DNA from: Bacillus spongiae
GTDB taxonomy: Bacteria; Bacillota; Bacilli; Bacillales; Bacillaceae_K
Assembly: GCF_037120725.1 (NCBI RefSeq)
Contig: NZ_JBBAXC010000002.1
Location: 186,001-250,000 of the forward strand
Direction: 5' to 3'
DNA: 64,000 nucleotides
Made by a program: the position numbers and the translations under genes. Positions 42,836 to 54,788 of this stretch are shown piece after piece. Position 1 is the first letter of the stretch. Each line of letters starts with the position of its first letter. Under the pieces are notes generated by a model. That model was not told where the DNA came from and searched no databases. It saw nothing but the letters and a program-made list of their open reading frames with translations.

Positions 42836-43651
42836 ATGGATACGTTTGTTAGAACCGGGCAAAGAGCGTTTAGTATAACAGAATGGTCAAACGAAGACTC
42901 ATCTTTAATTGCAGGTTTTTCCACCAAGCTGAGTGGAGCAAGTGAGGGGTGTTTCGGTAGTTTAAATTTAGGGTATCATGTTGAAGATAAAGAGAACCAC
43001 GTACGAGCAAATCGCGAATTATTGGCAGGAGAGATCTCCCTTCCTTTATCTACCTGGGTTGGGGCTGAGCAGACTCATGGTGATCGAGTTGTAAAGGTAA
43101 TGACTGCGGACAAAGGGAAAGGAGCTAAAAGCTATGATACTGCCATAAAGGACACGGATGGCATGTATACTTTTGAAAGTGGCGTTCTTTTAACATTAGC
43201 GTTTGCTGATTGTGTTCCCATATACTTCTATGCACCAAATCATCATTTAGTAGGGATTGTCCATGCAGGCTGGAAAGGGACTGTGAAACAAATTGCTGCA
43301 ACCTTAGTGAGGGAATGGAACTCACTAGGTGTGAAATCCGAAGAGATTCAAGCTGTTATTGGGCCCTCTATTTGTCAATCTTGCTATATTGTTGATGATT
43401 TTGTGAGAAGTCGAATAGATAAAATAGTGACGAATATCGGTGAAAAGTATTATACTGAGAAGGAACAAGGACAGTATTTGTTGAATTTAAAGGAAGTAAA
43501 CCTTTCCATTTTACAACAAGCTGGACTATTAAGAGAGAATATATATACGTCGAGTCTTTGTACATCTTGTGATTCTTCTACTTTTTTCTCACATCGGAGA
43601 GATCAGGGTAATACAGGAAGAATGTTAGGATTTATAGGCTGGAAGGAGTAA
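42836..43651 (+). CDS. ylmD: Laccase-domain protein YlmD (PgeF/YfiH family)
   Basis: A 271-residue protein of the YfiH/LACC1 family. Family members act as purine nucleoside phosphorylase/adenosine deaminase-like enzymes or, in E. coli, as a peptidoglycan editing factor. The zinc site is built from QTHGDRVVKV, a Cys in ADCVPIYF and HAGWKGTVKQIA. The C-terminal block CTSCDSSTFFSHRRDQGNTG is family-typical. It starts the ylmD-ylmE-sepF-ylmG run with gaps of 3, 11 and 4 bp. Confidence 0.94.
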   Translation: MDTFVRTGQRAFSITEWSNEDSSLIAGFSTKLSGASEGCFGSLNLGYHVEDKENHVRANRELLAGEISLPLSTWVGAEQTHGDRVVKVMTADKGKGAKSYDTAIKDTDGMYTFESGVLLTLAFADCVPIYFYAPNHHLVGIVHAGWKGTVKQIAATLVREWNSLGVKSEEIQAVIGPSICQSCYIVDDFVRSRIDKIVTNIGEKYYTEKEQGQYLLNLKEVNLSILQQAGLLRENIYTSSLCTSCDSSTFFSHRRDQGNTGRMLGFIGWKE

Positions 43652-43654
43652 GGA

Positions 43655-44329
43655 ATGAGTGTTGCTGAAAATCTAAAAACCATTCAAGATAATATTCATA
43701 GTGCTTGTCAAAAGACTAGCAGAAATGTAGAGGAAGTTTCTATCATTGCCGTAACGAAATATGTAACTTTAGAGCGTACAAAAGAAGCTGTTGAAGCAGG
43801 GATTGTTCATCTTGGTGAAAATCGTGAAGAAGGACTTATGAAAAAATGGGACGAGATTAAAGATGGTGCCCAGTGGCATTTTATTGGAACTCTTCAAAGT
43901 CGTAAGGTAAAATCCATTATAGATAAGGTTTCTTATATTCACTCGTTAGATCGGATATCATTAGCTAAAGAAATCCATAAAAGAGCTAAGTACCCAATTT
44001 ATTGTTTTGTACAAGTAAATGTATCTGGAGAAGAATCTAAGCACGGTTTACCACCAGAAGATGTGATAAACTTTATACATGAGTTACAGAAGTACTCGAA
44101 TATTGTTGTTAAGGGCTTAATGACAATGGCGCCTTTTATCGAAGAGGAAGAACAGTTACGAATGTATTTTCGTACTTTAAAAGAGTTACAGGAAAATGTG
44201 AAAGATTTAAAACTGTCTTATGCTCCTTGTGATGAACTTTCGATGGGGATGTCGAATGATTATCGTATCGCTGTTGAAGAAGGGGCAACCTTTGTTCGAA
44301 TTGGAACAGCATTAGTTGGTGAAGAATAG
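43655..44329 (+). CDS. ylmE: PLP homeostasis protein YlmE (YggS family)
   Basis: A 224-residue single-domain alanine-racemase-fold protein that binds pyridoxal phosphate and helps PLP and amino-acid homeostasis (PLPHP). The PLP lysine lies in [23 protein letters not shown] and [20 protein letters not shown] are conserved. AGGAGTAAGG precedes the ATG. Next to sepF in many Firmicutes. Confidence 0.96.
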   Translation: MSVAENLKTIQDNIHSACQKTSRNVEEVSIIAVTKYVTLERTKEAVEAGIVHLGENREEGLMKKWDEIKDGAQWHFIGTLQSRKVKSIIDKVSYIHSLDRISLAKEIHKRAKYPIYCFVQVNVSGEESKHGLPPEDVINFIHELQKYSNIVVKGLMTMAPFIEEEEQLRMYFRTLKELQENVKDLKLSYAPCDELSMGMSNDYRIAVEEGATFVRIGTALVGEE

Positions 44330-44340
44330 GAGGGTATAAT

Positions 44341-44781
44341 ATGGGGTTGAAAACTAATTTAAAAAAGTTCTTTTTTCTTGATGAAGAAGACTATGTTGAA
44401 GAACAAGAAGAAAATACTTCCTCACAAATTGAAACAATGCATACTCCACAAAATACACAATCAAAACAAAATGTCGTAAGTCTCCAAAGTGTTCAAAAGG
44501 CTTCAAAAATGGTTCTAGTTGAGCCTAGAATTTATGCTGAAGCTCAAGAAGTGGCAGATCATTTGAAAAATCGTCGCGGGGTAGTTGTTAATCTTCAACG
44601 AATCTCACATGACCAAGCAAAACGAATTGTTGATTTTCTAAGTGGCACAGTTTATGCTATTGGTGGAGATATTCAAAGGATTGGAACTAATATCTTTTTA
44701 TGCACACCAGACAATTATGAGGTTTCCGGAAATATTACGGAAATTTTAAAAGAAGAAGCACAACAAGAATCGAGGTGGTAA
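44341..44781 (+). CDS. sepF: Cell division protein SepF
   Basis: A 146-residue septum protein that bundles FtsZ filaments and anchors them to the membrane. An N-terminal amphipathic helix ([17 protein letters not shown]) is followed by an acidic/glutamine-rich linker and the SepF core ([40 protein letters not shown]). Starts at ATG after AGGAGGG. Confidence 0.97.
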   Translation: MGLKTNLKKFFFLDEEDYVEEQEENTSSQIETMHTPQNTQSKQNVVSLQSVQKASKMVLVEPRIYAEAQEVADHLKNRRGVVVNLQRISHDQAKRIVDFLSGTVYAIGGDIQRIGTNIFLCTPDNYEVSGNITEILKEEAQQESRW

Positions 44782-44785
44782 GAGA

Positions 44786-45046
44786 ATGGATATTATTGTA
44801 TTTTATCTAGTTAAAGCGCTTAATATATATAGCTATGCATTAATTATTTATATCTTAATGTCATGGTTTCCGAATGCTAGAGAGAGCGCCATTGGACAGT
44901 TTTTAACGAGAATATGTGAGCCGTATTTAGAACCGTTTCGTCGCATCATTCCTCCTTTAGGAATTATTGATATATCACCAATCGTCGCTATCATTGCGCT
45001 TAATTTTGCTTCAATGGGATTGGTTCAACTTACATATTGGTTTTAG
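44786..45046 (+). CDS. ylmG: YlmG, YggT family membrane protein
   Basis: An 86-residue protein with two membrane helices, matching the YggT family ([40 protein letters not shown]). The family is linked to envelope or osmotic homeostasis and, in plastids, to nucleoid or division roles; mechanism unknown. Tightly linked to sepF. Confidence 0.95.
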   Translation: MDIIVFYLVKALNIYSYALIIYILMSWFPNARESAIGQFLTRICEPYLEPFRRIIPPLGIIDISPIVAIIALNFASMGLVQLTYWF

Positions 45047-45082
45047 ATGATCGGATAATTATATAACAGTGGTTGAATGAAT

Positions 45083-45119
45083 GGAGGAGTAGCTGTAATA
45101 GCTCCTCTATTTATTTTTT
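45083..45119 (+). terminator. Hairpin after ylmG
   Basis: GAGGAG...CTCCTC with inner AGCT/AGCT pairing, then a T-rich tail. Confidence 0.6.
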
Positions 45120-45147
45120 AAAACCAAAGTAAGGTGGAAGAATAGGA

Positions 45148-45921
45148 ATGAATATTTATCAGCACTTTCGAGAGGATGAAAGGGACTTTATTGATACAGT
45201 GTTAGCTTGGAAGGATGATGTTGACCATCAATTTGCCCCAAAGTTAACAAATTTTTTAGATCCCCGTGAACAATTTATTGTGGCCTCTATCATTGGTCAA
45301 AACGATGATGTAGCCTATTCCTTTTTTGGTGGGGGAGAAGTGGTAGAACGGAAAAGATGTTTCCTATATCCGTCCTATTTTAAACCTGATGTGGAAGATT
45401 ATCGTATCTCTTTATTTCAAATTCATTATCATCAAAAGTTTAATACTTTAGATCATCGACAAGTACTAGGTAGTTTAATGTCTATAGGCCTTGGTCGAGA
45501 AAAGTTCGGTGATATATTGTTCGATAATGGCATAATTCAATTTTTTGCCGATAGTGACTTAAAAGATTATGTGATGATGAATTTTGAATCGGTAGGAAAA
45601 GCTACTATAAAGGTAGATGAAATTCCTTTGGAAAATGCGCTAAAGGCCACTGATATATGGAAAGAATCGATGGAAACAGTATCATCGTTGAGGTTAGATG
45701 TTGTATTATCTGCATTATTAAATATGGGGCGTAGTAAAAGTCGACTTCTTATTTCATCTGGGAAGGTCAAGGTAAATTGGCGCGAAGAAGAATCATCGTC
45801 GTTTCTATGTGAACCAGGTGATATTATTTCTATTAGGGGATACGGGAGAATCAAAGTGATGGCAGTGGAAGGGAAAACAAAAAAAGACAAATGGAGAATG
45901 ACAGTAGGATTACTAAAATAA
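45148..45921 (+). CDS. ylmH: S4-domain RNA-binding protein YlmH
   Basis: A 257-residue protein with an N-terminal helical region (MNIYQHFREDERDFIDTVLA), a conserved middle domain (YPSYFKPDVEDYRISLFQIH) and a C-terminal S4 RNA-binding domain (LRLDVVLSALLNMGRSKSR; SSGKVKVNWREEE). YlmH has been tied to ribosome-associated quality control in B. subtilis (RqcP2 class). AAGGTGGAAG precedes the ATG. Confidence 0.94.
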   Translation: MNIYQHFREDERDFIDTVLAWKDDVDHQFAPKLTNFLDPREQFIVASIIGQNDDVAYSFFGGGEVVERKRCFLYPSYFKPDVEDYRISLFQIHYHQKFNTLDHRQVLGSLMSIGLGREKFGDILFDNGIIQFFADSDLKDYVMMNFESVGKATIKVDEIPLENALKATDIWKESMETVSSLRLDVVLSALLNMGRSKSRLLISSGKVKVNWREEESSSFLCEPGDIISIRGYGRIKVMAVEGKTKKDKWRMTVGLLK

Positions 45922-45941
45922 ATAAAGAATTTTGAAGGATT

Positions 45942-45973
45942 TTGCCCACAAATTGTCGAAACAGAAGTATAAT
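45942..45973 (+). promoter_or_regulatory. divIVA promoter with perfect 0A box
   Basis: TATAAT at 45968-45973. The best -35 is TTGCCC at 45942-45947 with an over-long 20-bp spacer. A perfect Spo0A box TGTCGAA (45954-45960) lies inside the spacer, a position expected to give repression by Spo0A~P. Binding is inference. Confidence 0.5.
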
Positions 45974-46012
45974 GATATTTAAATATATACGAATTGTAGT
46001 GGAGGTGGCAGC

Positions 46013-46528
46013 ATGCCCTTAACACCATTAGACATTAATAACAAAGAATTTAGTCGTGGGTTTCGTGGTTTTGATGAAGACGAAGTAAATGAATTTTTGG
46101 ACCAAGTGATTAAAGACTATGAAAATTTTATTAAAGGTAAGAAAGAATTAGAAAAAAACTTATTTGATACAAAAGAGCGTCTAAGTCATTTTACTAACAT
46201 CGAAGAAACCCTGAATAAGTCTATTGTTGTAGCACAGGAAGCAGCGGATGATGTGAAAAACAATTCACAAAAAGAAGCGAAGCTCATTATTAAAGAAGCG
46301 GAAAAAAATGCTGACCGGATTGTAAATGAAGCACTATCAAAAGCGCGAAAAATTGCGATTGAGATTGAAGAATTGAAAAAACAGTCAAAAGTATTCCGAA
46401 CTCGATTTAAAATGCTTATTGAAGCCCAATTAGATCTGTTGAAGAACGAAGATTGGGATCGACTAATGGAATTTGATTTAGACGCTACTGAGTTGAAGGC
46501 ACTTCAAGAAGAAGATTCTCTCACTTGA
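46013..46528 (+). CDS. divIVA: Cell division/polarity protein DivIVA
   Basis: A 171-residue coiled-coil protein that recognises negatively curved membrane and directs MinJ/MinCD and RacA to poles and septa. The N-terminal membrane-binding domain (LTPLDINNKEFSRGFRGFDE) and long coiled coil (about residues 35-130) are typical. Length is close to the B. subtilis protein (164). AGTGGAGGTGG precedes the ATG. It is a stand-alone unit followed by the T-box leader of ileS. Confidence 0.96.
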   Translation: MPLTPLDINNKEFSRGFRGFDEDEVNEFLDQVIKDYENFIKGKKELEKNLFDTKERLSHFTNIEETLNKSIVVAQEAADDVKNNSQKEAKLIIKEAEKNADRIVNEALSKARKIAIEIEELKKQSKVFRTRFKMLIEAQLDLLKNEDWDRLMEFDLDATELKALQEEDSLT

Positions 46529-46574
46529 CGCCTATCAGATTCTTGCATATAATTAATTTCACATTGAATATTAG

Positions 46575-46822
46575 ATAACTGCTAAGATAGGGACAGTACG
46601 ATCCTTCAGCAACCTTAAAGCGAGTCGTGGACAGTGAGAGCACGATAAGGTGGAAGATTGGAAAATCACCCTTGAGCCCCTCCTTGAACCATCGTAAGAT
46701 TTATTAGAGGATGGCGAGTTGTTCACGTTACGAATGAAGAAAGTGGACCAATATGATGGTCTATTAGGGTGGTACCGCGGGAAATAACAAGCTTCTCGTC
46801 CCTTTTGGGATGAGGGCTTTTT
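46575..46822 (+). promoter_or_regulatory. T-box leader of ileS (tRNA-Ile sensing)
   Basis: The invariant T-box AGGGTGGTACCGCG is at 46766-46779. It is followed by the terminator CTCGTCCC-TTTT-GGGATGAG with a long T tract (to 46822). Stem I lies upstream from about 46590. A plausible Ile specifier ATC is at 46665-46667 within GAAAATCACC. Uncharged tRNA-Ile pairing would favour the antiterminator and raise ileS expression. Confidence 0.92.
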
Positions 46823-46904
46823 TTATTTATGTAAAAATGCGGTTGAAACCTTGTTCATTTAGGTAAAATGGTGGGGAGCAGTCATTGTATAAGGAGGATA
46901 ATAA

Positions 46905-49670
46905 ATGGATTATAAAGATACGTTACTCATGCCGAAAACAGAGTTTCCAATGCGAGGAAACCTTCCGAAAAGGGAACCTGAAATGCAAGCGAAATGGGAA
47001 AGCATGGGCATTTATGAAAAAGTTCAAGAACGTACGAAAGATCGCCCGTTATTTGTTTTACATGATGGACCGCCGTATGCTAATGGAGATATCCATATGG
47101 GACACGCGCTGAATAAAATTTTAAAGGATTTTATCGTTCGATATAAGTCAATGAATGGCTACAACGCACCGTATGTTCCTGGCTGGGATACACATGGTTT
47201 GCCAATTGAACAAGCGTTAACTAAAAAAGGCGTTAAGCGTAAAGAAATGACAATTGCTGAATTTCGCGAGCGCTGTGAAAAATATGCATACACTCAAGTT
47301 GAAGGTCAAAGGGAACAATTCAAACAACTCGGTGTTAGAGGCGATTGGGATAACCCTTATATTACGTTAAAACCAGAATATGAAGCAGAGCAAATTAAAG
47401 TGTTCGGTGAGATGGCGAAAAAAGGGTATATCTATAAAGGGTTAAAACCAGTATATTGGTCTCCATCATCTGAATCTGCTTTAGCCGAAGCAGAAATTGA
47501 ATACCAAGATAAGCGATCAGCCTCCATTTATGTGTCCTTTGCTGTTACAGAAGGAAACGGGGTGTTGGAAGAGGGTACTTCCTTCATTATTTGGACGACT
47601 ACTCCTTGGACAATTCCTGCCAATTTAGCGATTGCTGTTAATAAAAATCTTGACTATGCTGTGGTGAGTGTTGAAGGAAAGAACTATGTTATCGCTCAAG
47701 ATTTATTTGAAGAAGTAAGCGAGAAACTGGAATGGAATAATGCTGAGGTGGTTCAAACGGTAAAGGGTGCCGACCTTGAAAGCATCATGACGAAACATCC
47801 GTTATATGAACGTAATTCTGTCGTTGTATTAGGCGATCATGTAACCACTGAATCAGGTACAGGTTGTGTTCATACTGCACCAGGGCACGGGGAAGATGAC
47901 TTCCAAGTAGGACAAAAATATGGCTTAGATGTATTATGTCCAGTAGATGAAAAAGGTGTAATGACAAGTGAAGCACCAGGTTTTGAAGGGCTATTTTATG
48001 ATAAAGCTAATAAACCAATTACTGAAAAGCTTCAAGAAAATGAATCACTATTAAAGCTTGAATTTATTACACACTCTTATCCGCATGATTGGCGAACAAA
48101 GAAGCCTATTATTTTTAGAGCAACAGCGCAGTGGTTTGCTTCAATTAATAAATTTAGAGATCAGTTACTTACAGCAGTGAAGGAAACGAAGTGGGTACCG
48201 ACATGGGGAGAAACACGTTTGTACAACATGGTGAGAGACCGTGGTGACTGGTGTATCTCACGTCAAAGAGCCTGGGGTGTTCCAATTCCTGTATTTTATG
48301 CTGAGAATGGTGAAGCGATCATTACAGATGAAACGATCCAACATGTATCTGAACTATTTAAAGCAAATGGGTCTAATATTTGGTTTAGTCGGGAAGCAAA
48401 AGAGCTACTTCCTAGCGGCTTTACACACCCTGGAAGTCCAAATGGACACTTTACAAAAGAACAAGATATCATGGACGTTTGGTTTGATTCTGGTTCTTCT
48501 CATCAAGCAGTATTAGAGGCGAGAGGTGATTTACAACGTCCAGCCGACTTATACCTTGAAGGGTCAGATCAATACCGTGGTTGGTTTAATTCTTCCTTAA
48601 CTACAAGCGTTGCAGTTACAGGCAAAGCTCCGTATAAAGGTGTTTTATCACATGGTTTTGCTCTTGATGGAGAAGGACGAAAAATGAGTAAATCACTAGG
48701 AAATGTAGTCGTACCTTCAAAAGTAATGAAGCAACTAGGAGCAGATATTTTAAGACTATGGGTCGCTTCAGTCGATTATCAAGCAGATGTTAGAGTATCT
48801 GATCCAATCTTAAAACAAGTAGCAGAAGTGTATCGTAAAATCCGAAATACGTATCGATTCCTATTAGGAAACTTAGCTGACTTTAATCCTGAGCAACATA
48901 AAGTAGACTATGATCAACTTCGTGAAGTCGATCAATTCTTATTAATTCGCTTAAATCAAGTTGTTTCTGATGTGAAAAAGGCATACGATGAATATGATTT
49001 TGCTACGATTTATAATACGGTAAATAACTTCTGTACATTGGATTTAAGTTCTTTCTATTTAGATTTTGCCAAAGATGTACTTTATATCGAAGCATCGGAT
49101 AACGTAGAGAGAAGAGCGATGCAGACCGTTCTGTATGAATCATTAGTTGCGTTAACAAAATTAATGAGTCCAATCTTATCTCATACTTCTGATGAAGTAT
49201 GGTCGTTCATCCCAGGAGTTACGGAAGAAAGTGTTCAGCTAACGGACATGCCGGAAGTGAAAGAGTATTCCAATAGCTCTGTCATTTTACCTAAATGGGA
49301 AGCTTTCTTAAACCTCCGTGATCAAGTGTTAAAGGCGTTGGAAGAAGCGAGAAATGCCAAAGTGATTGGAAAGTCATTAACAGCCAAAGTAACTTTGTTT
49401 GTTTCAAATGAGACAAAAGAATTATTAGAATCGATTGATGAAAATATTAAACAGCTGTTCATTATTTCTGCATTTGAAGTAGGAGGTCCAGTGGAAAATG
49501 CCCCAGAGGGAGCTCTTCAATTTGAAAATGTGGCGATTTTAGTAGAAAAAGCTGATGGAGAAACATGCGAACGCTGTTGGACTGTTACTCCTGATGTTGG
49601 TCGTGATGGGAACCATGAGACACTTTGTCCACGATGTGCCTCAGTCGTTGAACAACATTATGTGAATTAG
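46905..49670 (+). CDS. ileS: Isoleucyl-tRNA synthetase
   Basis: A 921-residue class I synthetase. The HIGH motif variant is [12 protein letters not shown] and KMSKS is [12 protein letters not shown]. The editing CP1 domain lies between them ([14 protein letters not shown]). A C-terminal zinc-binding module has CERCWTV and CPRCASVV. This domain order is the bacterial (mupirocin-sensitive) type, by length and C-terminal zinc motif. AAGGAGGA precedes the ATG. Expression is controlled by the T-box upstream. Confidence 0.98.
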   Translation: MDYKDTLLMPKTEFPMRGNLPKREPEMQAKWESMGIYEKVQERTKDRPLFVLHDGPPYANGDIHMGHALNKILKDFIVRYKSMNGYNAPYVPGWDTHGLPIEQALTKKGVKRKEMTIAEFRERCEKYAYTQVEGQREQFKQLGVRGDWDNPYITLKPEYEAEQIKVFGEMAKKGYIYKGLKPVYWSPSSESALAEAEIEYQDKRSASIYVSFAVTEGNGVLEEGTSFIIWTTTPWTIPANLAIAVNKNLDYAVVSVEGKNYVIAQDLFEEVSEKLEWNNAEVVQTVKGADLESIMTKHPLYERNSVVVLGDHVTTESGTGCVHTAPGHGEDDFQVGQKYGLDVLCPVDEKGVMTSEAPGFEGLFYDKANKPITEKLQENESLLKLEFITHSYPHDWRTKKPIIFRATAQWFASINKFRDQLLTAVKETKWVPTWGETRLYNMVRDRGDWCISRQRAWGVPIPVFYAENGEAIITDETIQHVSELFKANGSNIWFSREAKELLPSGFTHPGSPNGHFTKEQDIMDVWFDSGSSHQAVLEARGDLQRPADLYLEGSDQYRGWFNSSLTTSVAVTGKAPYKGVLSHGFALDGEGRKMSKSLGNVVVPSKVMKQLGADILRLWVASVDYQADVRVSDPILKQVAEVYRKIRNTYRFLLGNLADFNPEQHKVDYDQLREVDQFLLIRLNQVVSDVKKAYDEYDFATIYNTVNNFCTLDLSSFYLDFAKDVLYIEASDNVERRAMQTVLYESLVALTKLMSPILSHTSDEVWSFIPGVTEESVQLTDMPEVKEYSNSSVILPKWEAFLNLRDQVLKALEEARNAKVIGKSLTAKVTLFVSNETKELLESIDENIKQLFIISAFEVGGPVENAPEGALQFENVAILVEKADGETCERCWTVTPDVGRDGNHETLCPRCASVVEQHYVN

Positions 49671-49678
49671 TAATAAAT

Positions 49679-49714
49679 AGATGAGAGCGCGTAGTCCTCT
49701 CATCTATTTTTTTA
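49679..49714 (+). terminator. Terminator after ileS
   Basis: AGATGAGAG / CTCTCATCT stem with a nine-base loop, then ATTTTTTT. Confidence 0.88.
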
Positions 49715-49781
49715 TTTCTATATCTTACATCGTGTGAAATCTCTGTTATCACTCATACTATAAGAAATTGGAGGGATGCAG

Positions 49782-50045
49782 ATGATTCATGATCAACTTA
49801 GACGGGAACTTGAAGAAAATTTAGTCGAATTAATGCAAGCCACTTCTGATAATAAATTTGTACAAAGATTGATTGAAGAAGAACAAAAAGATATAATGAA
49901 TGTTTTGCGTACATGGATTCATACGTCTCAATTCCATGAAGAAATGATACAATACTATCCATTTGAAGAAAAACAATGGGAGCAGTTTGGTCGAAAGGCA
50001 CTTGTTGAAACTCCTCAATTTGATAATGTTTTTCAAAAACGATAA
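49782..50045 (+). CDS. Unassigned small acidic helical protein
   Basis: An 87-residue soluble, mostly helical protein (MIHDQLRRELEENLVELMQA; EEEQKDIMNVLRTWIHTSQF). ATG 49782 is chosen because GGAGGG ends 6 nt upstream; the ATG at 49776 abuts that site. I do not recognise the family. It occupies the ileS-lspA gap where B. subtilis has ylyA, a DksA/TraR-type zinc-finger protein, but it lacks cysteines and is shorter, so it is not a YlyA. It is probably transcribed with lspA. Confidence 0.7.
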   Translation: MIHDQLRRELEENLVELMQATSDNKFVQRLIEEEQKDIMNVLRTWIHTSQFHEEMIQYYPFEEKQWEQFGRKALVETPQFDNVFQKR

Positions 50046-50098
50046 TTATATGCTAAAATGCAAAGGTAATCATTTCTAAAGATATGGAGGCTTCCTTT

Positions 50099-50590
50099 GT
50101 GTTATATTATGTTATTGCTCTATTTGTTGTCCTATTAGATCAGTTTACTAAATGGTTGATCGTTCAAAGAGTAAATCTTGGCGAACAAATTAAGGTTATT
50201 GAAGATGTTTTATATATTACTTCTCACCGTAATAAAGGAGCGGCGTGGGGGATTCTAGAAGGACAAATGTGGTTTTTTTACATTGTTACAGTTATCGTGG
50301 TTGCCGGCATTGTGTATTTTTTACAGAAGGAAGCAAAAGGAAAAAGACTTTATAGTATTAGTTTAGCTTTTATTTTAGGGGGAGCGATTGGGAATTTTAT
50401 TGATCGTGTGTTTCGCGGCTCAGTCGTTGATTTTATTAATACGTACATCTTTACGTATGACTTTCCGATTTTTAACATTGCAGATGCTGCATTGACAATT
50501 GGAGTCGTCCTCTTAATTATTGTTATGTTTAAAGAAGAGAGAGAATCAAAGGAGAATACGTATGGAAAGAATGGAACATCACATACTTGA
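50099..50590 (+). CDS. lspA: Prolipoprotein signal peptidase LspA
   Basis: A 163-residue integral membrane aspartic protease that removes signal peptides from diacylated prolipoproteins. Four membrane helices are evident. The catalytic aspartates lie in [14 protein letters not shown] and [20 protein letters not shown] is also conserved. GTG 50099 (VLYYVIALF) is favoured because TGGAGG is 8 nt upstream and it matches the B. subtilis start; the ATG at 50084 overlaps that site. It overlaps rluD by 29 bp. Confidence 0.95.
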   Translation: MLYYVIALFVVLLDQFTKWLIVQRVNLGEQIKVIEDVLYITSHRNKGAAWGILEGQMWFFYIVTVIVVAGIVYFLQKEAKGKRLYSISLAFILGGAIGNFIDRVFRGSVVDFINTYIFTYDFPIFNIADAALTIGVVLLIIVMFKEERESKENTYGKNGTSHT

Positions 50591-51482
50591 TGAACAGAAG
50601 GGACAGCGCTTAGATAAAGTGGTCGCTACTTTAAATAAAGAATGGTCTCGCTCTCAAGTGCAACAGTGGATAAAAGAAGGGGATGTAAAGATCAATGGGT
50701 CTGTCGTAAAGCCTAATTATAAATGTGCATTAGGCGATAAGGTACATATTCAAATTCCAGAGGCAAAGGAATTAGATGTGCTTCCAGAAGCGATGGACTT
50801 AGATATATATTATGAAGATAGTGATGTCATTGTCGTCAATAAACCTAAAGGAATGGTTGTTCATCCAGCCCCAGGCCACCCTTCAGGAACGTTAGTAAAT
50901 GGCTTAATGGCTCATTGTAAAGACTTATCAGGAATTAATGGCGTTCTAAGACCGGGAATTGTTCATCGAATTGATAAAGATACGTCAGGTTTATTAATGG
51001 TTGCAAAAAATGATGTAGCTCATGAGCAATTAGTTAATCAACTTGTAGACAAGTCAGTGACCCGTAAATATCATGCTCTTGTACATGGAATCATACCACA
51101 TGACTACGGGACGATTGAGGCTCCTATTGGACGAGATCAAAAAGACCGTCAAAATATGAATGTTGTCGATAATGGAAAACACGCTGTAACCCATTTTGAA
51201 GTAATGGAGAGGTTTAATGAGTATACTTACGTCGAGTGTCAATTAGAAACAGGTAGAACTCATCAAATTCGTGTTCATATGAAATATATTGGATTTCCAT
51301 TAGTTGGAGACCCAAAGTATGGACCGCGTAAAACATTATCATTAAACGGTCAGGCGTTACATGCAAGTGTTTTAGGATTTAATCATCCTAAAACAAATGA
51401 ATATTTGGAGTTTGAAGCACCGCTTCCGACATATTTTGATGAACTTCTACAATCTTTAAGGAAAAATATTGACAAGGATTAA
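50562..51482 (+). CDS. rluD: 23S rRNA pseudouridine synthase, RluD family (YlyB)
   Basis: A 306-residue pseudouridine synthase. N-terminal S4 domain ([20 protein letters not shown]), then the catalytic motif [15 protein letters not shown] with the nucleophilic Asp, and [15 protein letters not shown]. By family it modifies helix 69 of 23S rRNA; exact targets here are not shown. ATG 50562 follows AAAGGAG. The pyr operon promoter lies in its last codons. Confidence 0.94.
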   Translation: MERMEHHILDEQKGQRLDKVVATLNKEWSRSQVQQWIKEGDVKINGSVVKPNYKCALGDKVHIQIPEAKELDVLPEAMDLDIYYEDSDVIVVNKPKGMVVHPAPGHPSGTLVNGLMAHCKDLSGINGVLRPGIVHRIDKDTSGLLMVAKNDVAHEQLVNQLVDKSVTRKYHALVHGIIPHDYGTIEAPIGRDQKDRQNMNVVDNGKHAVTHFEVMERFNEYTYVECQLETGRTHQIRVHMKYIGFPLVGDPKYGPRKTLSLNGQALHASVLGFNHPKTNEYLEFEAPLPTYFDELLQSLRKNIDKD

Positions 51483-51497
51483 ATATTTCTATATGAT
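51469..51497 (+). promoter_or_regulatory. Sigma-A promoter of the pyr operon
   Basis: TTGACA (51469-51474), 17 bp, TATGAT (51492-51497). The -35 lies inside the 3' end of rluD. Transcription should begin near 51504, just ahead of the first PyrR attenuator. Confidence 0.85.
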
Positions 51498-51520
51498 GAA
51501 ATTAACTTAATAAGAACCTT

Positions 51521-52210
<690 letters not shown>

Positions 52211-52224
52211 TGACCCTTTTAAGG

Positions 52225-52321
52225 GCAGTCCAGAGAGGCTGACAAAGGGAGCGATGAAAGCGGAACACGCTTTCTTTCTCCGTACCTCTTTGTACCTCAT
52301 TCGTTCAAAGAGGTTTTTTTA
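52225..52321 (+). promoter_or_regulatory. PyrR attenuator 2 (pyrR-pyrP)
   Basis: PyrR box AGTCCAGAGAGGCTGACAAAG at 52228 onward; terminator CCTCTTTG / CAAAGAGG at 52285-52313, then seven T. Confidence 0.93.
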
Positions 52322-52346
52322 TAGGGATTTTTAAGGAGGAAGGATA

Positions 52347-53666
52347 ATGAAAAGAAGTCAAGATGTGGTATTAGACATAAAGGAAGTTCCGAATATTGGG
52401 AAATGGATTATTTTTAGTGTACAACACTTGTTTGCAATGTTTGGGGCTACTGTGTTAGTACCATTTTTAGTCGGTCTATCCCCCGCAGTTGCATTAATTT
52501 CTAGTGGGTTAGGAACGATAGCGTACTTAATTATTACAAGAGGCCAGATTCCAGCCTATTTAGGTTCATCCTTTGCATTTATTGTTCCGATTATTGGAGC
52601 GAAGGCACTTGGAGGCCCTGAAGCAGCAATGATGGGAAGCTTTTTGGCAGGGCTTGTGTATGGAATCGTCGCTTTGTTAATAAAGCGATTTGGGGTCAAT
52701 TGGCTAAAACGAATTCTTCCACCAGTCGTTGTGGGTCCTGTAATTATCGTGATTGGATTAGGGCTTGCAAGTATAGCAGTGGATATGAGCATGTATGAAA
52801 ATCCAGGGGCAGAAGAGCTAGTATATAGCAGCACTCATTTACTAGTCGCCCTTTCTACTTTAGCAATCACCATTATATGCTCTATATTCTTTAGAGGATT
52901 TCTTGGAATGATTCCGATATTAGCAGGTATCATCGGTGGATATACCATAGCCTATTTTGCTGGGATTGTTGATTTCACAGGTGTTATTGAAGCAAGCATC
53001 ATTGAAGCTCCGTCATTCTTAGTTCCATTCGTTCATTATACTCCTAGCTTTTCATGGGGTATCTTTGCCCTAATGGTGCCAGTAGCCATTGTTACACTTG
53101 CTGAACACACGGGTGACCAGATGGTGTTAAGTAAAGTGGTGGGGAAGGATTTTATTGAAAAGCCTGGTTTACATCGTTCTATATTGGGCGATGGAGTAGC
53201 AACGATAATAGCGTCTCTTATAGGCGGTCCACCAAACACTACATATGGTGAAAATATTGGCGTATTGGCAATTACACGTGTGTTTAGCATCTTCGTTGTC
53301 GGAGGAGCAGCTATTCTCGCCATAATGTTTGGGTTTATGGGCAAGATATCAGCATTAATAAGTTCGATTCCACCAGCTGTTATGGGTGGGGTATCCATCC
53401 TTTTATTTGGAATCATTGCGTCGAGTGGGCTAAGAATGTTAATTGATAATAATGTAAATCTAGAAGAAAAACGGAATTTAATCATTTCTTCAGTCATCCT
53501 GGTAATTGGAATTGGAGGAGCATTTATTAAATTCAATGAAAATATTTCACTATCAGGAATGGCATTGGCAGCTATCGTAGGTGTTATCTTAAATCTAGTC
53601 CTACCTAGCCAAAATGAACCAACCGAAACGCAAATTAGTCAAGGAAAGAATCATTCAATCACATAA
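52347..53666 (+). CDS. pyrP: Uracil permease PyrP
   Basis: A 439-residue NCS2/UraA-family proton-uracil symporter with about 14 membrane segments. Characteristic blocks are FSVQHLFAMFGATVLVPFLV near the start, PAYLGSSFAFIVPIIGAK in helix 3, and LAEHTGDQMVL and GPPNTTYGENIGVLA in the substrate region. AAGGAGGAAGG precedes the ATG. Flanked by PyrR attenuators on both sides, so it is turned off when pyrimidines are plentiful. Confidence 0.96.
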   Translation: MKRSQDVVLDIKEVPNIGKWIIFSVQHLFAMFGATVLVPFLVGLSPAVALISSGLGTIAYLIITRGQIPAYLGSSFAFIVPIIGAKALGGPEAAMMGSFLAGLVYGIVALLIKRFGVNWLKRILPPVVVGPVIIVIGLGLASIAVDMSMYENPGAEELVYSSTHLLVALSTLAITIICSIFFRGFLGMIPILAGIIGGYTIAYFAGIVDFTGVIEASIIEAPSFLVPFVHYTPSFSWGIFALMVPVAIVTLAEHTGDQMVLSKVVGKDFIEKPGLHRSILGDGVATIIASLIGGPPNTTYGENIGVLAITRVFSIFVVGGAAILAIMFGFMGKISALISSIPPAVMGGVSILLFGIIASSGLRMLIDNNVNLEEKRNLIISSVILVIGIGGAFIKFNENISLSGMALAAIVGVILNLVLPSQNEPTETQISQGKNHSIT

Positions 53667-53679
53667 AGTCACCTTTTAA

Positions 53680-53798
53680 GCGCGTCCAGAGAGACGAAAA
53701 AGGGTGTAAGTGAATGGATTTATTAAAAGTTTTCAATGAAGCGAAAATTTTTAGTAAACCCACTCTAACACCCTGATTATTATCAGGGTGTTTTTTTG
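53680..53798 (+). promoter_or_regulatory. PyrR attenuator 3 (pyrP-pyrB)
   Basis: PyrR box GCGTCCAGAGAGACG at 53682; the loop is CAGAGAGA rather than CAGAGAGG, still within the known range. The terminator ACACCCTGATA-like stem closing TATCAGGGTGT lies at 53768-53790, then seven T. Confidence 0.9.
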
Positions 53799-53881
53799 AA
53801 AAAATGAAATATTTTCTTTACGATGCTTACTATGATGTTTGAGTCTAATAATGAAGAGGACAAAGTTTGTAACCAACGTAA

Positions 53882-54784
<903 letters not shown>

Positions 54785-54788
54785 AAGC

